Below, piece by piece: positions 43,409 through 52,796 of a stretch of DNA of 64,000 bases. The stretch comes from Pontibacter roseus DSM 17521. Its GTDB lineage: Bacteria; Bacteroidota; Bacteroidia; Cytophagales; Hymenobacteraceae. The notes below the pieces were generated by a model, which searched no databases, was not told the DNA's origin, and saw only the letters and a list, made by a program, of their open reading frames with translations. The stretch is from positions 1 through 64,000 of the forward strand of contig NZ_KB890765.1 of the NCBI RefSeq assembly GCF_000373265.1. The letters run 5' to 3'. The position numbers and the translations under genes were made by a program. Numbering within the stretch: the stretch's first letter is position 1; each line of letters opens with the position of its first letter.

Positions 43409-43440
43409 GCGATGAGAGCAGGCAGGCTGCGGCTCATCGC
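43409..43440. terminator. Terminator between convergent genes
   Basis: GCGATGAG and CTCATCGC pair over 8 bases. Seven A to the left and ATTTTG to the right let it work in both directions. Confidence 0.7.
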
Positions 43441-43464
43441 ATTTTGTATAGGAGTAGGTATAGC

Positions 43465-45345
43465 CTACATCAGTTCGGCCAGTTCCAGCCAGCGCATCTC
43501 CTTTTCCTCCAGCTCCTCATTCACCTGTTCCAACTCCTTGGCCCAGGCGGTGAGCTGCGCGTGGTCGGTGGTGGTGCCGGCGTTCATAGCTTCTGTAATT
43601 TCGGTCTTGCGTGCCTCCAGTTGCTGTAGCTGCTGCTCCAGCTGCTCGTATTCTTTCTTTTCCTGGTAAGTGGGCTTGCGCTTGCCGGCGGTGGGCTGCT
43701 CCTGCTTTTTCTCGGGTGTTGGTGCCGGAGCGGCCATTTTAGTGAGCTGTTCCTCTTTTTCCTGCTCCTTGAGCCACTCCCGGTAATCGGTGTAGTTGCC
43801 AGGGAAATTCCGGATTTTGCCTTCGCCTTCGAACACGAAGAGGTGGTCTACCAACCGGTCCATGAAGTAGCGGTCGTGCGACACCATGAGCAGGCATCCA
43901 CCGAAGTTCAGCAGGAAATCCTCGAGTATGTTGAGCGTGATGATGTCCAGGTCGTTGGTCGGTTCGTCCAGAATCAGGAAGTTTGGGTTCTTGATGAGCA
44001 CGCGCAGCAGTTGCAGGCGACGCTTCTCGCCACCGCTCAGTTTACTGACAAAGGTATACTGCTGGGCCGGCGCAAACTGGAAGTGCTGCAAAAACTGGCT
44101 GGCCGTGATGACCTCGCCATTGGCCATCTCCACCACTTCCGCAATGTCTTTCGCGATGTCAATCACCCGTTGGTCTTCCCGGAAAGTCAGCTCGTCCTGG
44201 GTATAGTAACCGAACACGGTGGTCTGACCGGCATCGATGGTGCCGCTGTCGGGCTGCAGTTTGGCCGTGAGCATGTTCAGGAACGTAGATTTGCCGGCCC
44301 CGTTAGGCCCTACTATACCTATGCGGTCCTTTTTCTTAAACACATAGGAGAAGTTGTCCACGATTTTCTTGTTGCCAAAGGACTTGGAGATTTTCTCCAC
44401 CTCGATAATCTTACCGCCCTGCCGAGTGGTCTTGACGGAAAGCTCCAGTTGTGGGCCTTGTATCTTCTTGGCTGCTTTTTCTTTGAGTTCTTCAAAGGCA
44501 TCTACCCGGTACTTGGCCTTGGTGCCGCGTGCCTTGGGCTGTCGCCTAATCCAGTCCAGTTCCTTGCGCATCAGGTTGCGGGCCTTCTCGGTTTCGGCTG
44601 CCGCCATCTCCTCGCGCGAGGCTTTCTTCTCGATGAAGTAGCTGTAGTTGCCTTTGTAGGTATAGAGCTGCCCGTTATCCAGCTCCGCAATCTCATTGGC
44701 CACTTTGTCCAGGAAATAGCGGTCGTGCGTCACCATTAGAATGGTGGTGTTCTGGGTAGAGAGCAATCCCTCGAGCCACTCAATCGTATCCAGGTCCAGG
44801 TGGTTGGTAGGCTCGTCGAGAATGAGCATGCTGGGCTCCTCAATCAGCACACGGGCCATGGCCACGCGCTTTCGCTGCCCGCCTGAGAGGTGCTTTATCT
44901 GCTTCTCCAGGTCGTGTATACCTAGTTTGGAAAGAATCTGCTTTACCTTCACCTCAAAATCCCAGGCCTGCAACTCGTCCATGCGCTCCATCAGGTGCTG
45001 CATTTTGTCGGCGCTGGTGTCGGGGTGGGAGATGGCCACCTCGTAGTCGCGGATGACATCCAGCACCTCTCCCTGCCCTGAGAAGATAGTCTGCTGCACC
45101 GTCAGCTCCTCGTCGAATTCCGGATTTTGGCCCAAGAAACCGATAGTCACTTCCTTGCGCACGCTCACGCTTCCTTCGTCAGGAGGGAGTTTGCCTGCCA
45201 GTACGTTGAGTAGGGTTGTCTTGCCGGAGCCGTTCACCCCAACCAAGGCTATGCGCTGCCCCTGGCTCAGGCCAAAGTTCAGGTTCTTGAAAAGCCAGCG
45301 CTCACCGAAGCTTTTGGATATATTCTCTGCAGATAGGTAATTCAT
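43465..45345 (-). CDS. ABC-F family ATPase, Uup-like
   Basis: Two ABC domains without membrane parts, 626 residues. Walker A sites are GVNGSGKTTLL and GPNGAGKSTFL, signatures LSGGQRKRVAM and LSGGEKRRLQL, Walker B LILDEPTNHLD and LILDEPTNDLD. The linker between domains is charged. The C-terminus (about 550-626) is a coiled coil (YEQLEQQLQQLEARKTEI). This is the layout of Uup, which acts on ribosomes or DNA. Exact function unproven. Confidence 0.93.
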   Translation of the reverse strand: MNYLSAENISKSFGERWLFKNLNFGLSQGQRIALVGVNGSGKTTLLNVLAGKLPPDEGSVSVRKEVTIGFLGQNPEFDEELTVQQTIFSGQGEVLDVIRDYEVAISHPDTSADKMQHLMERMDELQAWDFEVKVKQILSKLGIHDLEKQIKHLSGGQRKRVAMARVLIEEPSMLILDEPTNHLDLDTIEWLEGLLSTQNTTILMVTHDRYFLDKVANEIAELDNGQLYTYKGNYSYFIEKKASREEMAAAETEKARNLMRKELDWIRRQPKARGTKAKYRVDAFEELKEKAAKKIQGPQLELSVKTTRQGGKIIEVEKISKSFGNKKIVDNFSYVFKKKDRIGIVGPNGAGKSTFLNMLTAKLQPDSGTIDAGQTTVFGYYTQDELTFREDQRVIDIAKDIAEVVEMANGEVITASQFLQHFQFAPAQQYTFVSKLSGGEKRRLQLLRVLIKNPNFLILDEPTNDLDIITLNILEDFLLNFGGCLLMVSHDRYFMDRLVDHLFVFEGEGKIRNFPGNYTDYREWLKEQEKEEQLTKMAAPAPTPEKKQEQPTAGKRKPTYQEKKEYEQLEQQLQQLEARKTEITEAMNAGTTTDHAQLTAWAKELEQVNEELEEKEMRWLELAELM

Positions 45346-45391
45346 GGTGCAAATTTAGACATTTCTGCGCTTAGGATACAGGTAAAATAAA

Positions 45392-45421
45392 AACAGGCTG
45401 ACTTTTGGAAGCCAGCCTGTT
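45392..45421 (-). terminator. Terminator of the SPW protein gene
   Basis: AACAGGCTG and CAGCCTGTT pair over 9 bases with possible inner pairs; a T-rich stretch follows in the minus direction. Confidence 0.7.
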
Positions 45422-45443
45422 CGTACAATATCTTTTGATTGGA

Positions 45444-45833
45444 TTACCTCATAGTTTCCTCGTGTGCCACATTGGTTTTGTAGGCTCTGCTGGGCGTACG
45501 GTGCGTAGTAAGCGAAGCCAGCATTGAAAAAACACCAAATATCAGGTGTGGCGTGTACACTACGTCCGCAAAGCCGAACAGCCAAGGCGACAGCGCCAGA
45601 ATCACGCCGATACCAAAGTCCAGCAACAAGTGTGTCTGCATAGGTATCATCTTAAAAATACCTACTTCAAAGTCCGTCATAATGGTCTGCAAGAGTACCA
45701 TGGCTCCGATTACAACAGGTACCCAGGTTTCCGCTCCGCCAGCGGCAAAGTCAAAAATCCAGGGCGAAGCTATTAATAAAATACCATATATGTAATCAAG
45801 AATACCGTGAAAACGGGTTGGGATAAATCGCAT
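45444..45833 (-). CDS. SPW-repeat membrane protein
   Basis: A 129-residue membrane protein with four helices and two copies of the SPW motif, ASPWIFDFA (about residue 23) and LSPWLFGFA (about 80), each within a helix-loop unit. Function unknown. Confidence 0.8.
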   Translation of the reverse strand: MRFIPTRFHGILDYIYGILLIASPWIFDFAAGGAETWVPVVIGAMVLLQTIMTDFEVGIFKMIPMQTHLLLDFGIGVILALSPWLFGFADVVYTPHLIFGVFSMLASLTTHRTPSRAYKTNVAHEETMR

Positions 45834-45941
45834 AATTGCCTCCTTTCTGCTTGTTAAACTAGTTAATTTCTGCAGGTTGGTTGATGAATTATACGAAGGT
45901 TAAATGAGGATGTTGTAGTGGGTGTCGCTTTTTAGTGCAAT

Positions 45942-46469
45942 TTACTGGTCAGTGACAACGACGGTTCGAGATATATAATCGTGCAATGTCTGCTTGCGGC
46001 GGGTGCTCAGAATCAGCAGGAATCCCGTAAACAAAGGGAGAGCCGACAGCAGTTTGGAGAAATAGCGCAGGTTAGCCTGTAGGAAAGTGATGCGCTTGCC
46101 GCGTAAGTCGGTCACCTTCAGACCCAGCGTGAACTTGCCAATGGTGGCCTGCTTGGGGGAAGCCTCTAGGAGCGTATAATAGAGCCAATGGAGCACCGGG
46201 AAATAGGCACTGAATAGGAACACTTTCAGTATTGCTTCAAACTCAACCATGCTGATTCCCCCGAAATTAACCACGTCTTTCCAGGTGCTGAACTGCAAGG
46301 GGTTCTCGGCTGTAGAGTACAAGATAAGGGAATAGCAGAACACCAGGATAGTGGTGTCTACCAGGAATGCAACGAAGCGGTTAGCCAGGCTGCCATAAAG
46401 AGGTGCTCTTTTTATGACAGGAGAAACGGGCATAGCAATAAAGGCTGAATTTGTAAGTGTAGTAGACAT
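45942..46469 (-). CDS. RDD family membrane protein
   Basis: A 175-residue protein with the RDD pattern: Arg and Asp in NRFVAFLVDTTIL, helices at about 35-55, 80-105 and 140-160, and TIGKFTLGLKVTDLRGKRIT before the last helix. Family members are small membrane proteins, some with ion-exchange activity; the role here is unknown. Confidence 0.88.
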   Translation of the reverse strand: MSTTLTNSAFIAMPVSPVIKRAPLYGSLANRFVAFLVDTTILVFCYSLILYSTAENPLQFSTWKDVVNFGGISMVEFEAILKVFLFSAYFPVLHWLYYTLLEASPKQATIGKFTLGLKVTDLRGKRITFLQANLRYFSKLLSALPLFTGFLLILSTRRKQTLHDYISRTVVVTDQ

Positions 46470-46792
46470 AAGGGCTTAGGTTAGTGGTGCATACACTGCT
46501 CTGCCTGCTTCACGGCAAAGCCTACGTGGGGATAATCGTTAGCTGCTGGCCTTTTGCAAGCAACTAAGCCCTGGATATCATTCCTGATAAGCTAAATATA
46601 AACAATTGTTCTTTAGTAACAAAATATATTAGCATAATAATATAGAATGCGACTACTATATGTTTAGGACAATTGGATGTATAACCCAATTATAATTTCA
46701 AAAAATTCAAAACACGTAAAGTATTAAGTCAACAGACCAAAAATAACGGCCAACGTACATTATCACCTCATTTTGCTATACCTTCGCAGTTA
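46470..46792. other. Intergenic region between divergent RDD and murI genes
   Basis: AT-rich in 46590-46700, presumably holding both promoters. A CTATACC copy ends about 8 bases before murI. I see no gene or RNA structure. Confidence 0.5.
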
Positions 46793-47608
46793 ATGGCACA
46801 GGATAAAAGAGAGAAGCCAATAGGCATTTTTGACAGCGGCATAGGCGGACTGACTGTGGCTCAGGCTATTGTGCAGGCGCTGCCCCAGGAGCGGCTGGTC
46901 TATTTCGGAGATACGGCCCACCTCCCGTACGGAGACAAGTCGACCGCAGCCATACAGGCTTATGCTGTGAAAATATGCGACCTGTTGCTCCGGCAGCAGT
47001 GCAAGGTGATTCTGATAGCCTGCAACTCGGCCTCGGCTGCGGCCTATGAACTGGTGAAAGAATATGTGGGCAGCAAGGCCAGGGTGCTCAATGTGATAGA
47101 CCCCGTGGTGAAGCACATCGGGGAGACTTACCCAAACCGAACGATAGGGCTGATTGGAACAAAGCAAACCGTGAACTCCAACGTGTACCGCAAAAAGGTA
47201 GACGAACTTGACCTCGGCATCACGTTGAAATCACACGCCACACCGCTGCTGGCCGCCATGATTGAGGAAGGCTTCTTCAACGACACCATCTCGGAGAGCG
47301 TGATACACGCCTACCTCTCAGACCCGGGTTTAGTAGGTATAGAAGCACTTATACTGGGTTGCACGCATTACCCGCTCATCAAAAAGCAGATAGAGAACTA
47401 TTACCAGGGCCAGGTGGATGTGCTGGACGCGAGCCAGATTGTGGCGCGGCATGTCCAGTCGTTTCTGGAGGCGAACAGCCTGGCATCTGACAAACTGGTT
47501 GGCGACCATTCCTTCTATGTCTCTGACTTCACCCAGTCTTTTGAGGAGAGCACGCGCATCTTCTTCCAGCGGGAGGTCCACCTGGAGCATTATCCGCTGT
47601 GGGAGTAA
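46793..47608 (+). CDS. murI: Glutamate racemase
   Basis: Makes D-glutamate for peptidoglycan. The 271 residues show GIFDSGIGGLTVAQAI, the first catalytic Cys in IACNSASAAAYE and the second in LILGCTHYPLI, spaced as in the family. Confidence 0.95.
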   Translation: MAQDKREKPIGIFDSGIGGLTVAQAIVQALPQERLVYFGDTAHLPYGDKSTAAIQAYAVKICDLLLRQQCKVILIACNSASAAAYELVKEYVGSKARVLNVIDPVVKHIGETYPNRTIGLIGTKQTVNSNVYRKKVDELDLGITLKSHATPLLAAMIEEGFFNDTISESVIHAYLSDPGLVGIEALILGCTHYPLIKKQIENYYQGQVDVLDASQIVARHVQSFLEANSLASDKLVGDHSFYVSDFTQSFEESTRIFFQREVHLEHYPLWE

Positions 47609-47759
47609 AGTGAGGTAGAGAATTTAGGAGTTAGAAAGTTAGACAAGGAGCTGTTGCTATACCTGATTCGGGCGGCTGGTAACAATTGAGCAGGCAGCGC
47701 CACTACTCTTTCTTAAATTCCCGTAAAATAGGTACCTTTATACTACAACGGAGAAAAAC

Positions 47760-48311
47760 ATGAAAAAGCGATATTTGACCATAGGCGACTTCAAGCGCAA
47801 TGCCTTTATTGTGGCTGCCGCTGCCTGCATGGGTCTTACCGGATGTGAATCCAATACATCCAGCAACCAGAACGGGAACGCCGGCTCAGAGGTGCAGGTG
47901 CCCGATGGCATCATCACCGAACTGACCGAAGAGGCCCCCGACCAGTGGAAGATAACCGATGAGCGCACCACAGTGCCAGGGCAGAGCATGGCCATCTTGA
48001 AGTATAACGATGGTCGCGTAGACACGCTGCAGGGGCTGGCGCTCGAGAACCAGATGCGCGACATAGCCAACAACCAGCAGCAGTACAACCAGGGCGGCTT
48101 TGGTCTGGGCAGCGTGCTGTGGTGGAGCGGCATGGGCTTTATGGCTGGCCGCATGATGTCGCCCCGACCTGGCTACTATGCCAACCCAGGCGTGATGCAG
48201 CGCACCGAGGCATGGCGCCAGAACGTGCAGACCTACCGGCAGCAATCTACGGCGCCGCGCAGTGGTCGCAGTGGGTACTTCCGGGGCCGCAGTAGTGGCG
48301 CAGGCGCATAG
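47760..48311 (+). CDS. Hypothetical lipoprotein (YgiB-like context)
   Basis: The 183 residues start with a lipoprotein-like signal ending CMGLTGC, with Cys near 28. The centre is acidic and polar, followed by the Gly/Trp/Met stretch WWSGMGFMAGRMMS and a Gln/Arg/Ser-rich tail ending RGRSSGAGA. The next gene is YgiC-like. In enterobacteria ygiB-ygiC is a similar lipoprotein-ligase pair, so a linked role is inferred from context only. Confidence 0.75.
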   Translation: MKKRYLTIGDFKRNAFIVAAAACMGLTGCESNTSSNQNGNAGSEVQVPDGIITELTEEAPDQWKITDERTTVPGQSMAILKYNDGRVDTLQGLALENQMRDIANNQQQYNQGGFGLGSVLWWSGMGFMAGRMMSPRPGYYANPGVMQRTEAWRQNVQTYRQQSTAPRSGRSGYFRGRSSGAGA

Positions 48312-48462
48312 GTCCAAGGTATAGCAACAGGCCTATTTGAAGTATTTCCCGGTGAAGTCGCGGCGTTGTCTGTGGCGACCGGATGCGCTATACCTGGTGG
48401 GTTCTTTTCCACACCCAATCGCGCTTCATTTCTCAATCTTGTTTCTTCTCGAATAAACATTC

Positions 48463-49650
48463 ATGTCAGATAATTCAAAATCTACCATCCGCATACAGCC
48501 GCACACGGGCGATGTGGAGAAAGCCGTTCGCGGTTTGGGCTGGGAGTGGTGCGTGGAAGACGGCTGTGCCAACTATGTGCCCGGCGAGACCGTGGTCATC
48601 AGCGAAGACGAAGCCGAGGAACTGTTGGACGCCGCCAGTTCCCTCTATGACATGATGGTGCAGTCGGTGCCGGATGATTTGCCAGATGCCTTCCTGAAAG
48701 TGCTGGGTATACCGGAGAACCTCTGGCAGTTGGTGCGCATTTCCTGGAACGATGACCGGCAGTGGCATCTTTACGGCCGCTTCGATTTGGCCCAAACGCC
48801 CGATGGACCCAAACTGCTGGAATTTAACGCAGACACCGCCACTTCTATACCTGAGACGGCCGTGGTGCAGTGGGCCAGCCTAGCCGCCGCCGGCAAGCAG
48901 AACGCCAACCAGTACTCCGGCCTGTACGAAGCGCTGGTGGAGCAATTGAGAAAGTGGCGCGAGAACAACGATGACTTGGCGCCCGCCCTGCTGGTGACCT
49001 ACCTCGGAGCCAGTGCCGAAGACGAGGCCAATTGTGCCGTTATCACCCAAGCTGCCAACGAAGCGGGCTTTGATGCGCATCTTTGCCCAATTGAAAACAT
49101 GACCATCTCTACAGAAGGGGAGGAGAAGGGCGTATGGGCACAGGTGGAGTCGGAGCAGTGGCGGCATTTCCCCTTCCTGTTCAAACTGCTGCCTTGGGAG
49201 CAGATTGCCTGGGAAGAGCCGGAACTGCTGGCAAGCCTGACCCTGCTGTCGCGCTCCCGCACCATCACCATCGCCAACCCTGCCTATACCTTGCTCTTCC
49301 AAAGCAAAGGCATGCTAGCCTGGCTCTGGAAGGCTTACCCGTACCACCCACTGCTGCTGGAGACGGATTTGGAGCCGCTGACGGGCAAGTACATCAAAAA
49401 ACCTTACTTCGGCAGGGAAGGACAGAGCGTGGAGGTGGTGGACCGTGGCCGCGTGACCAAAATGGAAGGCGAGTATGACCGCCAACAGCAAGTATACCAG
49501 CGCTGGTGCGAGCTGCCCGAAGACTCCAAAGGCTATCAGTACCAAGCTGGCGTGTTCTGGGCGGGGGAGGGCTGTGCCATCGGTTTCCGCCGGGAAAAGG
49601 GCATCATCACCAACCTGTCGCAGTTTGTGCCGCACCTGCTGGAGGGGTAG
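48463..49650 (+). CDS. Glutathionylspermidine synthase-like ligase (YgiC-like)
   Basis: A 395-residue ATP-grasp ligase of the glutathionylspermidine synthetase C-terminal family without the amidase domain. Visible: WNDDRQWHLYGRFDLAQT, LLEFNADTATSIPE (metal-binding Asn/Glu), and KYIKKPYFGREGQSVEVV, the ATP-lysine and glycine-rich loop. The true substrate of YgiC-type proteins is not established. There is an arginine decarboxylase 25 kb away, but no direct link. Confidence 0.88.
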   Translation: MSDNSKSTIRIQPHTGDVEKAVRGLGWEWCVEDGCANYVPGETVVISEDEAEELLDAASSLYDMMVQSVPDDLPDAFLKVLGIPENLWQLVRISWNDDRQWHLYGRFDLAQTPDGPKLLEFNADTATSIPETAVVQWASLAAAGKQNANQYSGLYEALVEQLRKWRENNDDLAPALLVTYLGASAEDEANCAVITQAANEAGFDAHLCPIENMTISTEGEEKGVWAQVESEQWRHFPFLFKLLPWEQIAWEEPELLASLTLLSRSRTITIANPAYTLLFQSKGMLAWLWKAYPYHPLLLETDLEPLTGKYIKKPYFGREGQSVEVVDRGRVTKMEGEYDRQQQVYQRWCELPEDSKGYQYQAGVFWAGEGCAIGFRREKGIITNLSQFVPHLLEG

Positions 49651-49681
49651 GTATAGCCCTATATTTCCAGATTAAAATACC

Positions 49682-49689
49682 TACCTTTG
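49682..49689 (+). promoter_or_regulatory. -7 box upstream of nuoH
   Basis: TACCTTTG is an exact TANNTTTG match 25 bases before the nuoH ATG. The -33 region is not a clean TTTG. It suggests that nuoHIJK is transcribed on its own. Confidence 0.5.
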
Positions 49690-49713
49690 CCTATTATCAA
49701 ACCCTGACCACCT

Positions 49714-50817
49714 ATGCTTGCTTTCGTGCTGACACTTGTGCTTTTGCTCGGCATCGTGATTGTGCTGGCTTACGCAGAGCGCAAGGTGGCCGCCTTCATG
49801 CAAGACCGCATGGGCCCTACAGAGGCAGGGCCTTACGGCTCGCTACAGTCGGTGCTGGATGTGGTCAAGCTGCTCCAGAAAGAAGACATCGTGTCGGCCG
49901 CAGCCGATAAAAAGCTTTTCAAGCTGGCACCCATTCTCATCTTTGCCGCCGTGTTCGCTGGCTTTGCCGTCATCCCCTTCACCCCGGATTTGATTCCTGC
50001 AGGTATAGGCATCGGGGTGTTCTATCTGCTGGCCATTATTTCGTTGGATGTGGTGGGGCTGCTGATGGCGGGCTGGGGCTCCAATAACAAGTATGCCATG
50101 CTGGGCGCAATGCGCTCCGTGGCCCAAATCGTGTCCTATGAGATACCAGCCGGTCTGGCTATTCTTTCGGTAGTCATTGTTTGCCAGTCCCTCGACTTCC
50201 AGGAAATCAGTTACCAGCAGGGCGCGCTCATGAACCGCTTCCCAGGTCTTGAATTTGAGACTAACTGGCTGTTCGGCATTGAGGCCCTAGGTATAGACAC
50301 CACCCGCATTGGCGGCATCACCACCTGGAATGTCTTCCGGGCACCCGTGCTGCTGGTGGCTTTCGTAATCTACTTTATCGCTTCGCTGGCAGAGAGCAAC
50401 CGCGCCCCCTTTGACATTCCGGAGGCGGAGTCGGAGCTGGTGGCGGGCTTCCATGTGGAGTATTCTGGTTTCCGTTTCGCGGTGCTGTTCCTGGCTGAGT
50501 ACAGCATGATGGTGCTGGTGAGCCTGGTGGCAGTCATCCTTTTCCTGGGGAGTTGGAACACACCGCTGCCGAATATAGGTCCGCTGCAGCTGGCCTATTG
50601 GACCACAGGCACCGTAGGAGGATTATCGGGTATGCTGTGGGGAGGTTTCTGGCTGCTGAGCAAGACCTTTGTGCTCCTGTTTCTGCAGTTGCAGATTCGC
50701 TGGACCTATCCGCGCTTGCGCGTGGATCAGCTTATGCACCTGTGCTGGAAAGTACTCACGCCTATTGCGCTGGCAGTGGTTCTGCTGGCAGGCATCTGGC
50801 GGTTGTTGATGATTTAG
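49714..50817 (+). CDS. nuoH: NADH-quinone oxidoreductase subunit H
   Basis: Membrane subunit of complex I at the quinone site. The 367 residues have eight to nine helices and the conserved loops AYAERKVAAFMQDRMGP, GSNNKYAMLGAMRSVAQ and SNRAPFDIPEAESELVAG. It is first of four nuo genes in the order H, I, J, K. Confidence 0.96.
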   Translation: MLAFVLTLVLLLGIVIVLAYAERKVAAFMQDRMGPTEAGPYGSLQSVLDVVKLLQKEDIVSAAADKKLFKLAPILIFAAVFAGFAVIPFTPDLIPAGIGIGVFYLLAIISLDVVGLLMAGWGSNNKYAMLGAMRSVAQIVSYEIPAGLAILSVVIVCQSLDFQEISYQQGALMNRFPGLEFETNWLFGIEALGIDTTRIGGITTWNVFRAPVLLVAFVIYFIASLAESNRAPFDIPEAESELVAGFHVEYSGFRFAVLFLAEYSMMVLVSLVAVILFLGSWNTPLPNIGPLQLAYWTTGTVGGLSGMLWGGFWLLSKTFVLLFLQLQIRWTYPRLRVDQLMHLCWKVLTPIALAVVLLAGIWRLLMI

Positions 50818-50874
50818 AAGGCGGAAACTGAGCAGGTAAAGCACTGCTGCTATACGCTGCGTTTGTTAAACCAA

Positions 50875-51483
50875 ATGGAAAGAAGAGAAGCCATACAACG
50901 TAAAAACGGATTCTGGCACGTGGTGAAGTCGCTGCTGAGCGGACTGCGCCTGACGTGGCGGCACTTCCTGAATGCGGACAAGCGACGCCAGCCAGTGCCT
51001 GTGTCGGACGCCAGCTACTTCAAGCAGCCCGAAGGACTGGTGACGCTCACTTATCCGTACGAAGCTATACCTGTGCCCGAGAACGGACGCTACCGTCTGC
51101 ACAACGAAATTGATGACTGCATTGTGTGCGACCTCTGTGCCAAGGTATGCCCGGTCAATTGCATCACCATCGAGTCGGTGAAGGCGACCGAAGAGATTGG
51201 CATGACCTCTGACGGCACCAAGAAGCGCCTGTATGCCCCCGTGTTTGACATTGATATGGCTAAGTGCTGCTACTGCGGCCTCTGCACCTCAGTATGCCCA
51301 ACCGATTGCCTTACCATGACACCCGTGTATGATTTCGCGGAAGTTGACATCAAGAACATGATTTACCATTTCACGGACCTTTCGCCGGAGCAGGCGGAGG
51401 AGAAGAAGCAATTGCTAGCCAAGCAGCAGGAGGAGATGGCAGCAGCCAAAGCAGCTGCATTGGCTGCCAGAAAGCAGGGGTGA
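50875..51483 (+). CDS. nuoI: NADH-quinone oxidoreductase subunit I
   Basis: Peripheral-arm ferredoxin-like subunit with two 4Fe-4S sites, CIVCDLCAKVCPVNC and CCYCGLCTSVCPTDC, near residues 80 and 128. I chose ATG at 50875; a TTG at 50863 would add four residues. The Ala/Lys/Gln-rich C-terminal tail is longer than usual. Confidence 0.95.
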   Translation: MERREAIQRKNGFWHVVKSLLSGLRLTWRHFLNADKRRQPVPVSDASYFKQPEGLVTLTYPYEAIPVPENGRYRLHNEIDDCIVCDLCAKVCPVNCITIESVKATEEIGMTSDGTKKRLYAPVFDIDMAKCCYCGLCTSVCPTDCLTMTPVYDFAEVDIKNMIYHFTDLSPEQAEEKKQLLAKQQEEMAAAKAAALAARKQG

Positions 51484-51607
51484 GACAGAAAGTCCTCGCT
51501 GCGTGCGCAGCTCCCGCGAGTGTCTAAGTGATGAGGCGAAGGCTTTTGGCGCCAGACGCTCCCAGGGCATTAACTGCGAGGTATTTCGAGCAACTGATGA
51601 CTGTTAA
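51484..51607. repeat. REP-like G+C-rich spacer between nuoI and nuoJ
   Basis: The 124-base gap contains GCTGCG-TG-CGCAGC (51498-51511) and another imperfect inverted segment around GGCGCCAGACGCTCCC. Such a structured gap is unusual inside a tight operon and looks like an inserted repeat. It may lower expression of the distal genes. Confidence 0.45.
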
Positions 51608-51622
51608 TTGATTAAGAAAAAG

Positions 51623-52135
51623 ATGCTCTTCTACTTATTCGCCGCACTGGCTGTACTTTCGGGGGCTTATATGGTGCTGACGCGTAACCTGCTCTATGCC
51701 GGTTTCTCGCTGCTGCTCACGTTGCTGAGTGTGGCTGCCATATACGTGTTGCTCTTCGCCGATTTCGTGGCTGTCACGCAACTAATGGTATACGTGGGCG
51801 GCGTACTGGTCCTGATTCTGTTTGGAATCATGCTGAGCAGCCGCATGCACGACAAATCAGTTATGTCGGAGAACACGAATTTGGGTTGGGGTATAACGGT
51901 GTCGCTGCTGACGTTGGTGGGCCTCTGCTATACCATTTGGCAAGCTAAATTTGCCTCCCTACCCTGGCTGCAGGCAGCCGATACGGATGTGCTGGGCCAG
52001 CAGAAGAGTACGGTGCAAAACATAGGCATCAAGCTGATGACCGATTTCGTGCTGCCTTTTGAAGTAGCCTCCCTGCTGCTGCTCATCGCCTTGATAGGAG
52101 CCGCGTACATTGCCACTGACAAAAACAACGGATGA
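51623..52135 (+). CDS. nuoJ: NADH-quinone oxidoreductase subunit J
   Basis: Membrane subunit of complex I with five helices. VAIYVLLFADFVAVTQLMVYVGGVLVLILFGI contains the conserved pi-bulge helix (seen here as LMVYVGGVLVLILF). ATG at 51623 gives 170 residues; a TTG at 51608 adds five. It overlaps nuoK by four bases. Confidence 0.93.
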   Translation: MLFYLFAALAVLSGAYMVLTRNLLYAGFSLLLTLLSVAAIYVLLFADFVAVTQLMVYVGGVLVLILFGIMLSSRMHDKSVMSENTNLGWGITVSLLTLVGLCYTIWQAKFASLPWLQAADTDVLGQQKSTVQNIGIKLMTDFVLPFEVASLLLLIALIGAAYIATDKNNG

Positions 52136-52452
52136 CACTGGAGCAGATACCTTTGGAGCATGTCTTGTTGCTGAGCGCCGTGCTCTTCAGCCTGGGCGTA
52201 TTGGCCGTCATCACCAAACGGCATGCGGTGGTGGTGCTGATGGGCATCGAGCTGATTTTCAACGCAGCCAATCTGAACCTCGTTGCTTTCAGTCGTCACG
52301 ACCCATCACTTATGCAGGGGCAGCTTTTCTCACTTTTCGTGATTCTGGTGGCGGCCGCCGAGGCAGCCATCGCCCTAGCCATTGTGCTGCGGGTATACCA
52401 GCACTTCAAGACCGCTAACCTCAACCAGATTGTAAGCCAGGAAAACAAGTAA
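52132..52452 (+). CDS. nuoK: NADH-quinone oxidoreductase subunit K
   Basis: A 106-residue, three-helix proton-channel subunit. Glu in LMGIELIFNAANLNLVAF and Glu in VAAAEAAIALAIV are the conserved membrane carboxylates. The start overlaps the nuoJ stop (ATGA). No nuoL, M or N follow. Confidence 0.96.
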   Translation: MTLEQIPLEHVLLLSAVLFSLGVLAVITKRHAVVVLMGIELIFNAANLNLVAFSRHDPSLMQGQLFSLFVILVAAAEAAIALAIVLRVYQHFKTANLNQIVSQENK

Positions 52453-52796
52453 GATTCTTTTCTGCTCCTTTCAACTTACTTAATATTCCCATTCTTATAC
52501 CTGACTGGGCACGCTACCGGAATGTCACATTAGGGTTAGCTTTCTATCAATAATCGTCCAATTATAATTGCACAGCTTTTGGTGCCTACTTTTCGGTTGG
52601 TATGCGGCTATTATGTTTTGTCTGCTAATTAGATGCCGGAGTTGTGGTTGCATTAGTGTTTAAACATCATAAAAAAGTTATAAAAGTTATTGCCTTTTTG
52701 AACCATACGAAAAGCTGGAAAGTTAGAGTACAAATTTTAAACCCTTGGTAAGGGCTTAACCTAAATAACTTTAACTCTAATATTTATTCGTGTAGT
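52453..52796. other. Intergenic region after nuoK
   Basis: The 344 bases hold no gene that I can see. The last 130 bases are AT-rich and probably contain the promoter of the T9SS cargo gene. There is no strong terminator hairpin for the nuo operon. Confidence 0.5.

Noticed and set aside
43843..44739. A 298-codon frame on + inside the ABC-F gene
   Set aside because: Antisense shadow of a clear ABC-F ATPase; no start signals or domain.
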